A DNA stretch of 64,000 nt from Massilia sp. W12 (GCF_037300705.1 NZ_CP147776.1:5772857-5836856), one strand, 5' to 3'. Shown: positions 29,320 to 36,816, numbered from the stretch's first letter. Notes: a model not told the origin generated them from the letters alone. Numbers and translations: made by a program.

Positions 29320-29792
29320 TGGACGGATTAATTGAAATAGTTTTCGAATCGATATCCATTGAGAATGCAAATGCATTCCTCCCTGGATTTATTCTGAAAA
29401 CTGAAAATATCATAAGCGCAAGCATCATTGGAGAATCTGATCAAAATGTTAACGTAACGACATTGCCTCAATTTATTAGAGCAACAATTGAGAGTCGCGG
29501 CGATTGCATTATTATGCTAAATATTTACAATGCATCAATATGCAACAGGATAGTGGAAAACGCAAGCATTCAGATAATTTCCTATTCAAAAAATCTTGAT
29601 CTTGTTTTGATTTTCTCGACAATTGATTTACGAAGTAGCGGCATTAAATATTCGAATGAAATATTTAAATGGGCGATATCGATAAATCAAACCTTGAATG
29701 CAAAAAAAATCTTTGGCGGATTAGAACCCGCACAAGATAAAGAAACACAAATATTTTCAAATGCACATGTCGGACCAATTATGGAAATATAA
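29319..29792 (+). CDS. Putative immunity protein for orphan tip 2
   Basis: A 157-residue AT-rich protein (MDGLIEIVFESISIENANAF). Its ATG shares one base with the TAA of the preceding tip, the tight coupling expected for toxin-immunity pairs. No family recognised. Predicted to be soluble and mixed alpha/beta. The immunity role follows from position only. Confidence 0.65.
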   Translation: MDGLIEIVFESISIENANAFLPGFILKTENIISASIIGESDQNVNVTTLPQFIRATIESRGDCIIMLNIYNASICNRIVENASIQIISYSKNLDLVLIFSTIDLRSSGIKYSNEIFKWAISINQTLNAKKIFGGLEPAQDKETQIFSNAHVGPIMEI

Positions 29793-29825
29793 ATATCATT
29801 TGGTGCTATATTAGTATAATGCGGT

Positions 29826-30726
29826 TTTGCGCATGATGTGCCGCTGTATGTCGGCGGCGGCGCGCTGGTTGGCGGCGGCATTTGCGCATTGGCTGGCGGT
29901 GTCGGCGCAGTGCCGGGCTGTATGGCCGGCTCCGCGCTCGGGATGCAGGTCGGCAATCTGTTGCTGCAATTCATCGGCATCAAAGAGCTGGCGCAGATGG
30001 TGATCAAATACATTCCGGAAATTCTGTCCTGCTATTTAAGTGGTTTGCAACACGCCTGGGGCCCGCTGCCCGGCAGCCGCAGCTGCAACAGCGGCCACCT
30101 GGACACCCCCGCGCGAACTGAGCGACGCCCAAGGCCGCCTGCGCTGGCAAGCCAGTTATCAAAGCTGGGGCAATTTACTGCAAGTCGCCTACAGCGAAGT
30201 CAGCGCCCCCTGCTGGCTGCCGCAATTGCAACCCTTGCGTTTCCAGGGCCAGTATTACGACGCCGAAACCGGATTGCATTACAATCGTTTCCGCTACTAC
30301 GACCCGGACATCGGCCGCTTCATCAGCCAAGACCCGATTGGACTGGCGGGCGGGAATAATATTTATCAGTATGCGGCGAATCCGATTAGTTGGATTGATC
30401 CGTTGGGGTTGTGCTGTAATGCAACTTTTACTAGTCAACAGTTAGATAAGAAATTCAAACACGCCCCAGATTTTGGTATTAATACAACAAAAAAAAATCC
30501 AGCAACCTTAGCTGAATATCAAGCAGCACTGGAGAATCATTTGAAAGACCCCCTTACATATCAACACGGCACATATTCTTATGCTCCAGGTTCAAATGTG
30601 TACTTTAATCCCGCAACTAACAATGTCGTAATATTGGATGGTTCCAATGCTTTTCTTTCAGGATGGAAGTTGCAGCCCGGCACTCCTCAATTCACCAACT
30701 ACATACAAAACGGACTACTTAGATGA
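29826..30726 (+). pseudogene. Deletion-fused rhs remnant with colicin D-like tip
   Basis: Two pieces of an rhs gene joined with loss of everything between. 29826-30098 matches the glycine-zipper region of the full gene (with a four-residue deletion and several changes, so it derives from another rhs copy). From about 30100 it matches the C-terminal core starting RELSDAQGRLRW, in a different frame. The whole YD-repeat barrel is missing. After PLGL (30411) comes a 104-residue tip, CCNATFTSQQLDKKFKHAPDFGI, then YAPGSNVYFNPATNNVV and FLSGWKL. This closely resembles the colicin D tRNase domain, including the KFKHA-DFG segment that carries its catalytic His. The frame break and lack of a proper start make it silent as it stands. 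Confidence 0.8.
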
Positions 30727-31007
30727 GTAAAGAACTGGTACTAATTACGAATAAATTTCTAATTGGAGAAATTTCAGCAATTGATTTCGTAGAAATTTAT
30801 ATTGAAAAATGGCGATCTGAAAGAAATGCAGGTCTATTATTGAAAGACGAGCCAAATCTCAGCGAAACACTATCGACTATATTTTGTTACGCTGATTTAT
30901 TCAATCCTGAAAATGATCGCGAACCCTATGAATATGATGAGTGCACACTGAAAAACAACATCAAAAAATTAATTGCAGAAAAGAAATTATTTTTTTACCA
31001 GGATTGA
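30723..31007 (+). CDS. Colicin D-type immunity protein (copy 1)
   Basis: A 94-residue protein whose ATG overlaps the TGA of the colicin D-like tip (ATGA). It matches the known colicin D immunity layout: FLIGEISAIDFVEIYIEKW at the start, then FNPENDREPYEYDE, comparable to the FEPD-DR-YE-DD stretch of ImmD, which mimics tRNA and blocks the nuclease. A second copy differing at roughly one residue in seven lies at 35458. It may protect against kin that still carry the active toxin. Confidence 0.85.
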   Translation: MSKELVLITNKFLIGEISAIDFVEIYIEKWRSERNAGLLLKDEPNLSETLSTIFCYADLFNPENDREPYEYDECTLKNNIKKLIAEKKLFFYQD

Positions 31008-31023
31008 TCCCAGCAACATCATT

Positions 31024-31040
31024 AACAGGGTATTGATAAA
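31024..31040 (+). repeat. Junction repeat, copy 2 (short)
   Basis: AACAGGGTATTGATAAA matches the first 17 bases of the junction repeat with one change. It lies 17 bases after a colicin D-type immunity gene and directly before the next tip remnant. Confidence 0.6.
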
Positions 31041-31334
31041 GAAAAAGGAGACAGAAGACTAACTTCATTCTCAGAAGTTTTAAAAGGAAGTAATGGGACA
31101 CGGGGTGCGACATTTTTTGGTTCTCCTGTCAAAGTCTCATTGTCAGATCTACAAACACTCGAAGCTGAAGGAAAAATAAAAATATATACCTCCGAGCAAG
31201 TAAAAGAGATATTGAAAGCAGATAAAAAGTTGGCAAAAAAATCAGGAGATGCAGTTCAGATAATGAGAAAAAATAATGAAGTACTTGTACATGGTGAAAT
31301 ACCATCAAGTAGTATTGGTTGTTGTAAAAAATAG
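31026..31334 (+). pseudogene. Toxin tip remnant A (lacks Rhs core)
   Basis: An open frame after a TAA at 31023-31025 and without an ATG. It encodes about 102 residues including LTSFSEVLKGSNGTRGATFF, LQTLEAEGKIKIYTSEQVK and a C-terminal VLVHGEIPSSSIGCCKK. It is homologous to remnant B at 32849. The Rhs core end is missing, so only the distal part of the tip survives. The start of this fragment merges with the junction repeat. No toxin family is recognised. Confidence 0.6.
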
Positions 31335-31348
31335 CCTTAGGAGAAAAA

Positions 31349-31645
31349 ATGCCGCTCGGTTCAAATGGAAATGTTAGGAATACATGTTTACGAATACTAC
31401 GTTCACGTGGATTCAAATTATCTGTTGAAGGAGAGATGAATGGTGATGAGTATCCAGTTGATGCAATTTGGATAGCTGAGCTAAATGGGTTTAAATTTAT
31501 GGCAGACAATCCTATAGAGTTATTAGGGCTTGTTGCTATATATGATCACAAAAAACCAGAAAGCGATTCCAATTACTGGTGGCACGTTGAAGGCGAAGAC
31601 ATATGGACTGAACTAATGGAAGATGCCTTTCCCGATTCTGAATAG
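31349..31645 (+). CDS. Putative immunity protein A
   Basis: A 98-residue protein (MPLGSNGNVRNTCLRILRSRG) 14 bases after remnant A with a good AGGAG site. The pattern DAIWIAELNGFKFMADNPIELLGL and a YWWHVEGEDIW segment are shared with the broken gene at 33161. The toxin/immunity order and shared homology of both partners support the role. No family recognised. Confidence 0.7.
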   Translation: MPLGSNGNVRNTCLRILRSRGFKLSVEGEMNGDEYPVDAIWIAELNGFKFMADNPIELLGLVAIYDHKKPESDSNYWWHVEGEDIWTELMEDAFPDSE

Positions 31646-31735
31646 AAAAATTTATCTTTTAAAGCCATCAAAATTGCATAATCAGCAGAAAAGATAGATT
31701 ATCCACCCCATAAAATCTGGGGGCAAGAGGTGTTT

Positions 31736-32307
31736 TGCTGAAAATCGCCTACAGCGAAGTCAGCGCTCCCTGCTGGCTGCCGCAACTGCAACCCTTGCGT
31801 TTCCAGGGTCAGTATTACGATGCCGAAACCGGATTGCATTATAATCGTTTCCGCTACTACGACCCGGACATCGGCCGCTTCATCAGCCAAGACCCGATTG
31901 GACTGGCGAGCGGGAATAATATTTATCAGTATACGGCGAATCCGATTAATTGGATTGATCCGTTGGGGTTGACTGCATGTAATTGTGAAAGTGGTGGACA
32001 TTTTTCAGGAAAAGACAAACCTAAAGCAACAGGTGTACCAGATTCGATTTATACTAAAACCGATGGCACTGGCAGTGTTGCAGTTCAAAATACAATCTAT
32101 GACTCACAGGGAAATGCGATTGGTCAGGTAGATTTTAAAAACCATGGAGGTGGTGCAGTTTCTGGTCATGGACATGTATTAACTCCACCAGGAAATTTTG
32201 CGAGTGCGCATGGTCCGTCAGCAGTACATTTACCACCAAATCAAGTACCAGCAGGCTGGGGGGCAATTCCTACTGGAATGACACCTGCTACACCAATAGG
32301 CCAGTGA
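31736..32307 (+). pseudogene. Orphan Rhs tip 5 with possible type 24-like toxin domain
   Basis: Begins within the Rhs core ([14 protein letters not shown]) and runs to PLGL at 31971, then a 111-residue tip: [37 protein letters not shown], then PAGWGAIP. The HGGG...GHGH cluster suggests a metal- or nucleic-acid-processing toxin and recalls polymorphic toxin type 24, from memory only. There is no ATG; a TTG at 31735 preceded by AGAGG is the only conceivable start. The core part shows a few substitutions (LASGNN, YTANPIN), so it has drifted from the intact gene. Confidence 0.7.
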
Positions 32308-32309
32308 AA

Positions 32310-32723
32310 ATGACTAATTCAGAAAAAAAAGACTTTACAGAGATTTTAAATAAATACCATCATTTCGATGATGGATTATTTCTTGAGTTTGGCTTTTATT
32401 ATTTAGCGGGAACAAACCTCTGCGCCAAAGCAACATTTTATGCCCGGGATTACTCTCAATCTTTAAATATTTGGAGGAAAGTCACATTTATTTTAGAGGA
32501 CGTATCTGATTTCAAATCCAGAGTGATTGGTGGTGAATCAAATGTTATTTTATCTGGAGTCACCATCTTTCAGGAAGAGGAATTTGTATGTCTTGATGTT
32601 GATGGTACATATAGTGGTTCAAATAGACCAAGTAATATATTAGAAGTTAAAGAAAATGGGGTATGTTACATTATTGCAAAGAGGATTTCATTTTCTGAAA
32701 GTGAGGAAAATCCGCATCTCTAA
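32310..32723 (+). CDS. Putative immunity protein for tip 5
   Basis: A 137-residue protein (MTNSEKKDFTEILNKYHHFDDG). The ATG at 32310 follows the tip stop by two bases; a GTG two codons earlier overlaps the stop and is possible. Predicted mostly beta from residue 30 on. No family recognised; the role follows from position. Confidence 0.65.
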   Translation: MTNSEKKDFTEILNKYHHFDDGLFLEFGFYYLAGTNLCAKATFYARDYSQSLNIWRKVTFILEDVSDFKSRVIGGESNVILSGVTIFQEEEFVCLDVDGTYSGSNRPSNILEVKENGVCYIIAKRISFSESEENPHL

Positions 32724-32724
32724 C

Positions 32725-32853
32725 ATGTAACAGGGTGTTGATAAATGAAGGTGATCAGAATTTTGATCACTATATCTAGCGGAAAATCCAGAAAATCAAC
32801 TAGATATAGCATGGATAATCGCCAAGTGTTAATTTTTTCAACACCCGGTTAAC
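32725..32853. mobile_element. MITE-like element with terminal inverted repeats
   Basis: About 129 bases bounded by AACAGGGTGTTGATAAAT on the left and, inverted, AACCGGGTGTTGAAAAAAT on the right. Inside are TGATCA pairs and an ATATCTAG/CTAGATAT inverted repeat. The left 48 bases are copy 3 of the junction repeat. No open frame and no clear target duplication. It resembles a small non-autonomous insertion element; the parent element is not in the window. Confidence 0.5.
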
Positions 32854-33122
32854 CTCATTTTTTGAAGTGTTAAATGGGAAAAATGGAACTCGTGGAGCAT
32901 CATTTTTTGGGATACAATCAAAATTCAAAGGCAGAGATAACTTCTTTGACTGCCAATAGAAATATTCAAGTTGTTGCTATTGAAGATGCCCTTAAAATTC
33001 TACAGGCAGATGAGAAATATGCTGGCAAAGTAAGAGATGTTGCCACCATCATGAAGAAAAATAACGAGATTTTAATTAAAGGGGAAATACCATCATCTGC
33101 AATTAAGAAATGTAAATGTTAA
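32849..33122 (+). pseudogene. Toxin tip remnant B (frameshifted)
   Basis: The first part (LTSFFEVLNGKNGTRGASFFG) is in one frame. From about 32920 the homology with remnant A continues in another frame (ITSLTANRNIQVVAIEDALKIL ... EILIKGEIPSSAIKKCKC). The first frame ends at a TAG. It is therefore a broken relative of remnant A and begins right at the end of the MITE-like element. Confidence 0.65.
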
Positions 33123-33160
33123 ATAAATATTATATTACAAATAAAAATAGAGAAATTAAG

Positions 33161-33487
33161 ATGGCATTAGGGTCACACTCAAATACATATGATTCATGCA
33201 TATTGCTGCTTAGAGAGAAAGGCTACACAGTTAAGGTCTAAGGGGAAGTTGATGAACCAGGATTTTATCCAACAGATGTTCTTTGGATTGCTGAAAAGGC
33301 GGATTTCAAATTTATGGGAGATAATCCAATTGAACTTCTTGACTTAATTTCACTTTATGAAAAGATTAAACCAGAAACTGATTACCCATATTGGTGGAAA
33401 ATTACCGAAGCAGATCTTTGGGATGAAGTTTTTTCACAATCATTTCCAGATGTAAATGAGTTCAATCGTAAGAAATTTAATCCATAA
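33161..33487 (+). pseudogene. Immunity protein B with internal stop
   Basis: A 108-codon frame starting MALGSHSNTYDSCILLLREKG with an in-frame TAA at codon 27 (33239-33241). Downstream the frame continues DVLWIAEKADFKFMGDNPIELLDL and YWWKITEADLW, homologous along its length to immunity protein A at 31349. One base change would restore it. Decayed together with its toxin, remnant B. Confidence 0.7.
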
Positions 33488-33801
33488 TTTAACAAGGTGG
33501 TGATAAATAGATGTGTTCAGAAATTTGACTTCAATATCTGATTGAAGACATTAAAACTCAAGTAAAGTTAGTTCGGAAAATTTCTATACAAATAAATGAT
33601 TTACGTTGGCGATATTTCCAGGTGAAGTCATTTTTTAAATGGAGAAATGGTTGATATTTCTCGGGAAAAATCGTAGCCCATTGATTTATATGGATTTCTT
33701 AAATTTTCTTGCTAAGCATCAGTGATTTGCAACCCTTTGATTTTAAAGGGTAAATTTACGCCTCCGTAGGGTCTGAATAGACGCAGGAAATTGAAGTAAA
33801 T
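33488..33801. other. AT-rich gap with junction repeat copy 4
   Basis: 33491-33540 is a diverged junction repeat (AACAAGGTGGTGATAAAT, then TCAGAAATTTGACTTC). Further on is an ACCCTTT/AAAGGGT stem at 33732-33751 without a U-run. No coding frame. The rest is not recognised and may be remnants of an inserted element. Confidence 0.45.
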
Positions 33802-33971
33802 CAATAAAAATGGGAAGCGATAACACAAAAAATCAGGGTATTAGTGATATCTTGGGAATAATTGTCGAGAATGTCTGGTGGGCGTGAAGTTAATGGCATG
33901 ATTTTCAAAGATGCCACAAACGCAAAAGGAAAACAACTGGCATTTCAATTCCTGTTAAATGCAGATGCTAT
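33802..33971 (+). pseudogene. Decayed 3' end of the NTase-like toxin tip
   Basis: Matches the last ~165 bases of the full-length rhs gene (28177-28343), with substitutions, a small insertion near 33860, a small deletion near 33930 and loss of the stop codon (TAA to TAT). It sits directly before the duplicated immunity gene, just as the functional tip does. Confidence 0.75.
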
Positions 33972-34004
33972 TTTAATTATATATTTATTATGTCCGAGGA
34001 GAAA

Positions 34005-34361
34005 ATGAAGAAAAGCTACCATTGCAAATATGGCGCGAATATCACAACGGATGAAGTCATCAAGATTTTTCAAAAATTGTTCGACATGGAATTTGAATTG
34101 CATGAAAGCAGTTATGTTGGTATGTATTTCAAGTACACAGGATTATTTGCAGACAAAGTCACAATTAATCCAAAAGAATCTGCGTCACCAGATTGCCTTG
34201 ATGACAAAGATTATGAAAAATATTCTTGTCTGATTTTTATTGATAATAACAGTGGAAAAAATGCAGATAAATTATCCAAAACAAAATATTTAAAATTTCA
34301 CCTTGCAAAAATTTCTGATATTGTTTTTCTGCATGAAAAAATCATTGAGGAGAAAGCATAG
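34005..34361 (+). CDS. Immunity protein for the NTase-like tip (copy 2)
   Basis: A 118-residue protein identical to the product of 28378-28734. I counted three base differences in 357, all synonymous. GAGGAG directly before the ATG is an even better ribosome-binding site than in copy 1. Its toxin partner is decayed, so this is an orphan immunity gene. Confidence 0.8.
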   Translation: MKKSYHCKYGANITTDEVIKIFQKLFDMEFELHESSYVGMYFKYTGLFADKVTINPKESASPDCLDDKDYEKYSCLIFIDNNSGKNADKLSKTKYLKFHLAKISDIVFLHEKIIEEKA

Positions 34362-34589
34362 TTGAGATTATTCATATATTTTTACATACCCAAGCTTTGT
34401 TGTAAAATCTAGCCGAATCGCGCTAAAATCGAAGTATGGCAACAGGGTGTTGATAAATGTAGATATTCAGAAATTTGACCACTATACATCGGTCGCTTCA
34501 TCAGCCAAGACCCGATTGGACTGGCGGGCGGGAATAATATTTACCAGTATGCGGCGAATCCGATTAGTTGGATTGATCCGTTGGGGTTG
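34362..34589 (+). repeat. Duplicated spacer and Rhs-core end (copy of 28735-28956)
   Basis: After the immunity gene the two regions stay the same base for base through about 125 noncoding bases, including junction repeat copy 5 at 34441-34487. They then share the core end [15 protein letters not shown] ... PLGL with three base changes, and diverge completely right after PLGL. Duplication and tip exchange both end at the core boundary. Confidence 0.8.
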
Positions 34590-34885
34590 GTAAACATTAA
34601 TGTGGGCAATGAAGGAAGTGTTGTGGTGAATGCATATGCCAGTCCAGCTGTTGGGGGAAGTGAGCATGCTCCGTTACGTGTTCATGTGGAAGATGGTAAA
34701 ACTGTATCACGTGTATTGATGGAAGACTATTATAAGAAGGGAAAATTAGTCGGACAAGCAGGTGATGCGTACCCCGGTGATCCTGATCTAAAAAAAGGGA
34801 TAAAAAAGATCTGAAAGAAAATTTAAAGGAATATCAAAAGAAGATTGAACAAGTTTTCACAACCGGAAAATGCAAATGCTTATAA
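34488..34885 (+). pseudogene. Orphan Rhs tip 7, broken at an A-run
   Basis: Core end ([15 protein letters not shown]) followed after PLGL by [38 protein letters not shown] and [10 protein letters not shown]. The frame then hits TGA at 34812. A one-base shift in the run of seven A at 34790-34796 gives a continuous tip ending EQVFTTGKCKC, with its stop at 34883-34885 overlapping the next gene. The shift is either a mutation, a sequencing error or slippage on A-AAA-AAA-G. There is no ATG. Confidence 0.65.
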
Positions 34886-35421
34886 AAACCGATACAAACA
34901 TCGCAAATCTAATGCACATTGTAAAAAAACCTGGCGAATTAACCAGATTGTGCACTTTAGATGACTCACTTTCCGAAGAGCAATTAATTTCCTGGGTGGA
35001 AAAATTCTATCACTCCCCTTTTTTTGGGGAACTATCGGAATTAATTCTCTGGCATCCTCAAGCAAAAGAAAAAGTATTCTTTGAAATTTATAAAAAAATA
35101 AACGGCAGAATTAATGTGGCTAATGCATTGGCTACATTGCAAAAGTGCCCAATTGAAATATTAACTGCCTTATTAAATTTTAATTCCAATCACGTCAAGG
35201 AGCATGCTCAAATAAATTTGTATTTGAAGAATATCTCAAAATATACCTTGTTAGATTTTAATAATTTATTAAATATTCATACAGGGGAAAGTAGCTTAGA
35301 CATTGCATTTAGATCAATTTTGACGGCATCAGATTATACTCCCAAAGAAATATTACTCAAACTTTCAAATGATGATTACGAGCACATTGCAAGCAAAGCA
35401 AAAGAAAAATTAGGGCAATGA
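34870..35421 (+). CDS. Putative immunity protein for tip 7
   Basis: A 183-residue, helix-rich Leu/Ile-rich protein (MQMLIKTDTNIANLMHIVKK) with HEAT-like repeats from residue 50 on. Starts at 34870 or 34876, inside the end of the shifted toxin frame. This overlap supports the longer reading of tip 7. No family recognised. Confidence 0.65.
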   Translation: MQMLIKTDTNIANLMHIVKKPGELTRLCTLDDSLSEEQLISWVEKFYHSPFFGELSELILWHPQAKEKVFFEIYKKINGRINVANALATLQKCPIEILTALLNFNSNHVKEHAQINLYLKNISKYTLLDFNNLLNIHTGESSLDIAFRSILTASDYTPKEILLKLSNDDYEHIASKAKEKLGQ

Positions 35422-35457
35422 TACAAATGTCAATCACATACAAATTGGACTGCTTAG

Positions 35458-35742
35458 ATGAGTAAAGAACTATTAATAATTGCAAATAAATTTCTAATTG
35501 GAGAAATTTCAGCAATTGATTTCGTAGAAGTTTATATTGAAAAGTGGCGATCTGAAAGGAATGCAAGCTTGTTACTGAAAGACGACCCAAATCTCAGTGA
35601 AATACTATCGACTATTTTTTGCTACGCTGATTTATTCAATCCTGAAAATGATCGCAAACCCTATGAATATGATGAGCTCACACTGAAAAACAACATCAAA
35701 CAACTAATCACAGAAAAGAAATTAATTTTTCTCAAGAATTGA
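35458..35742 (+). CDS. Colicin D-type immunity protein (copy 2, orphan)
   Basis: A 94-residue protein, MSKELLIIANKFLIGEISA ... LFNPENDRKPYEYDE, paralogous to 30723-31007. About 30 bases before it (35430-35459) match the very end of the colicin D-like tip, so the pair was copied and the toxin lost except for its last codons. The bases after the stop also match those after copy 1. Confidence 0.8.
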   Translation: MSKELLIIANKFLIGEISAIDFVEVYIEKWRSERNASLLLKDDPNLSEILSTIFCYADLFNPENDRKPYEYDELTLKNNIKQLITEKKLIFLKN

Positions 35743-35800
35743 TCCCAACAACATCATTAAATTTGATGTTTAAAGCAGATCCTGGTCGAGCATAAGGAAA

Positions 35801-36286
35801 ATGATGAAGTCAATAATTGAAATATCGCGAATTAACTGGGAAAACCTTCGCGTAGCTCCTGGCTCGGCTGTAATCATACCCAATGCACTTATCCGCTTAC
35901 TGAAAACACAGAGTGCTGAAGACGCCAATGAGATTTATTGGCAATTGGAAAATCATATCGTGATCCAAGGGCAAGTATTCCAATGCGCTGAATTTGCAAT
36001 TCCTGTCTTACTGTTGGCTCTGGCAGATGACTGTAGCAGGCCAACAAAGGTAGCGTGTATGGAGCTTTTATTCCAAATTCTTGCTGGCACTCCTCATCAG
36101 TCTGAAATTGATGCTGAAAACAATGAGTTGATGGACAGGTGTCATAAAAAAGCAAGAGAAGGTTTATGGCTCCTCTATAAAGAACTGCAAGATGGTGTAA
36201 CTGATGCGGCATATGAAATACTAGATTTAATTGATGACGACAAAGAACGATTAAATTTTTACGCAAATAATAAAAAACATGACTAA
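35801..36286 (+). CDS. Orphan putative immunity protein, HEAT-like
   Basis: A 161-residue helical protein (MMKSIIEISRINWENLRVAPG) with AAGGAAA before the ATG. Segments such as CAEFAIPVLLLALADD and VACMELLFQILAGTP look like HEAT repeats, as in several immunity proteins of polymorphic toxins. No toxin fragment precedes it. Role inferred from the array. Confidence 0.55.
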   Translation: MMKSIIEISRINWENLRVAPGSAVIIPNALIRLLKTQSAEDANEIYWQLENHIVIQGQVFQCAEFAIPVLLLALADDCSRPTKVACMELLFQILAGTPHQSEIDAENNELMDRCHKKAREGLWLLYKELQDGVTDAAYEILDLIDDDKERLNFYANNKKHD

Positions 36287-36323
36287 CGTTTTCACAATCA
36301 TCAATTACAGGTAAATCAAAAAA

Positions 36324-36460
36324 CTGGGGCCATTTACTGTAAGTCGCCTACAGCGAAATCAGCGCTCCCAGCTGGCTGCCGCAATTGCAACCGCAGCATT
36401 CCAGGATCAGCATTACGACGACGAAACAAGTTTGCATTAAAATTTTTTCGACTACTGCTA
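36324..36460 (+). pseudogene. Degenerate Rhs-core fragment
   Basis: Starts CTGGGGCCATTTACTG and follows the core sequence coding for WGNLLQVAYSEISAPCWLP to RFRYY with many substitutions and stops. It is the most diverged core copy in the array and marks an old cassette. Confidence 0.65.
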
Positions 36461-36479
36461 ATTTTACAGAGGAGAAAGT

Positions 36480-36707
36480 ATGGATATAAATTCAAAAATT
36501 AAATTTAATCATCCAATTATTCAAGAAAACTGGAAAAATTACAAAATCCCACATTTTCCTGGAATAACTATTGGAAATGGTGAGATTGTACCCATGAATG
36601 AATTATCTTCGTATTCATCTGACGGATCGACGCACATACATGTTGATCCAATATGCAAGTCCACAATTGAAAGTTTCATTGAATTCTCAGGGCGTGCAAC
36701 TCATTGA
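36480..36707 (+). CDS. Small hypothetical protein
   Basis: A 75-residue frame (MDINSKIKFNHPIIQENWKN) with a strong AGAGGAG site. It follows the degenerate core fragment, where an immunity gene would be expected, but contains no recognisable domain. It may be a truncated immunity gene. Confidence 0.45.
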   Translation: MDINSKIKFNHPIIQENWKNYKIPHFPGITIGNGEIVPMNELSSYSSDGSTHIHVDPICKSTIESFIEFSGRATH

Positions 36708-36816
36708 ATGTAAACGGATTTCTGGCCGCATTCAGGGCGCGCTGCGGAGATGTGTGTAATGGAATGAATTATGGTGAGTGTAATCAGCAAGTTTTTTTGA
36801 CGCATACTCAAATTTC

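Noticed and set aside
33732-33751. ACCCTTT/AAAGGGT hairpin as a terminator
   Set aside because: No U-run on either strand and no gene ending nearby apart from a pseudogene 240 bases away.
28858-34589. Recurring Rhs-core ends and junction repeats considered as a CRISPR-like array
   Set aside because: Repeats are coding core fragments or a spaced 48-base motif separated by genes of varied length, not regular spacers.
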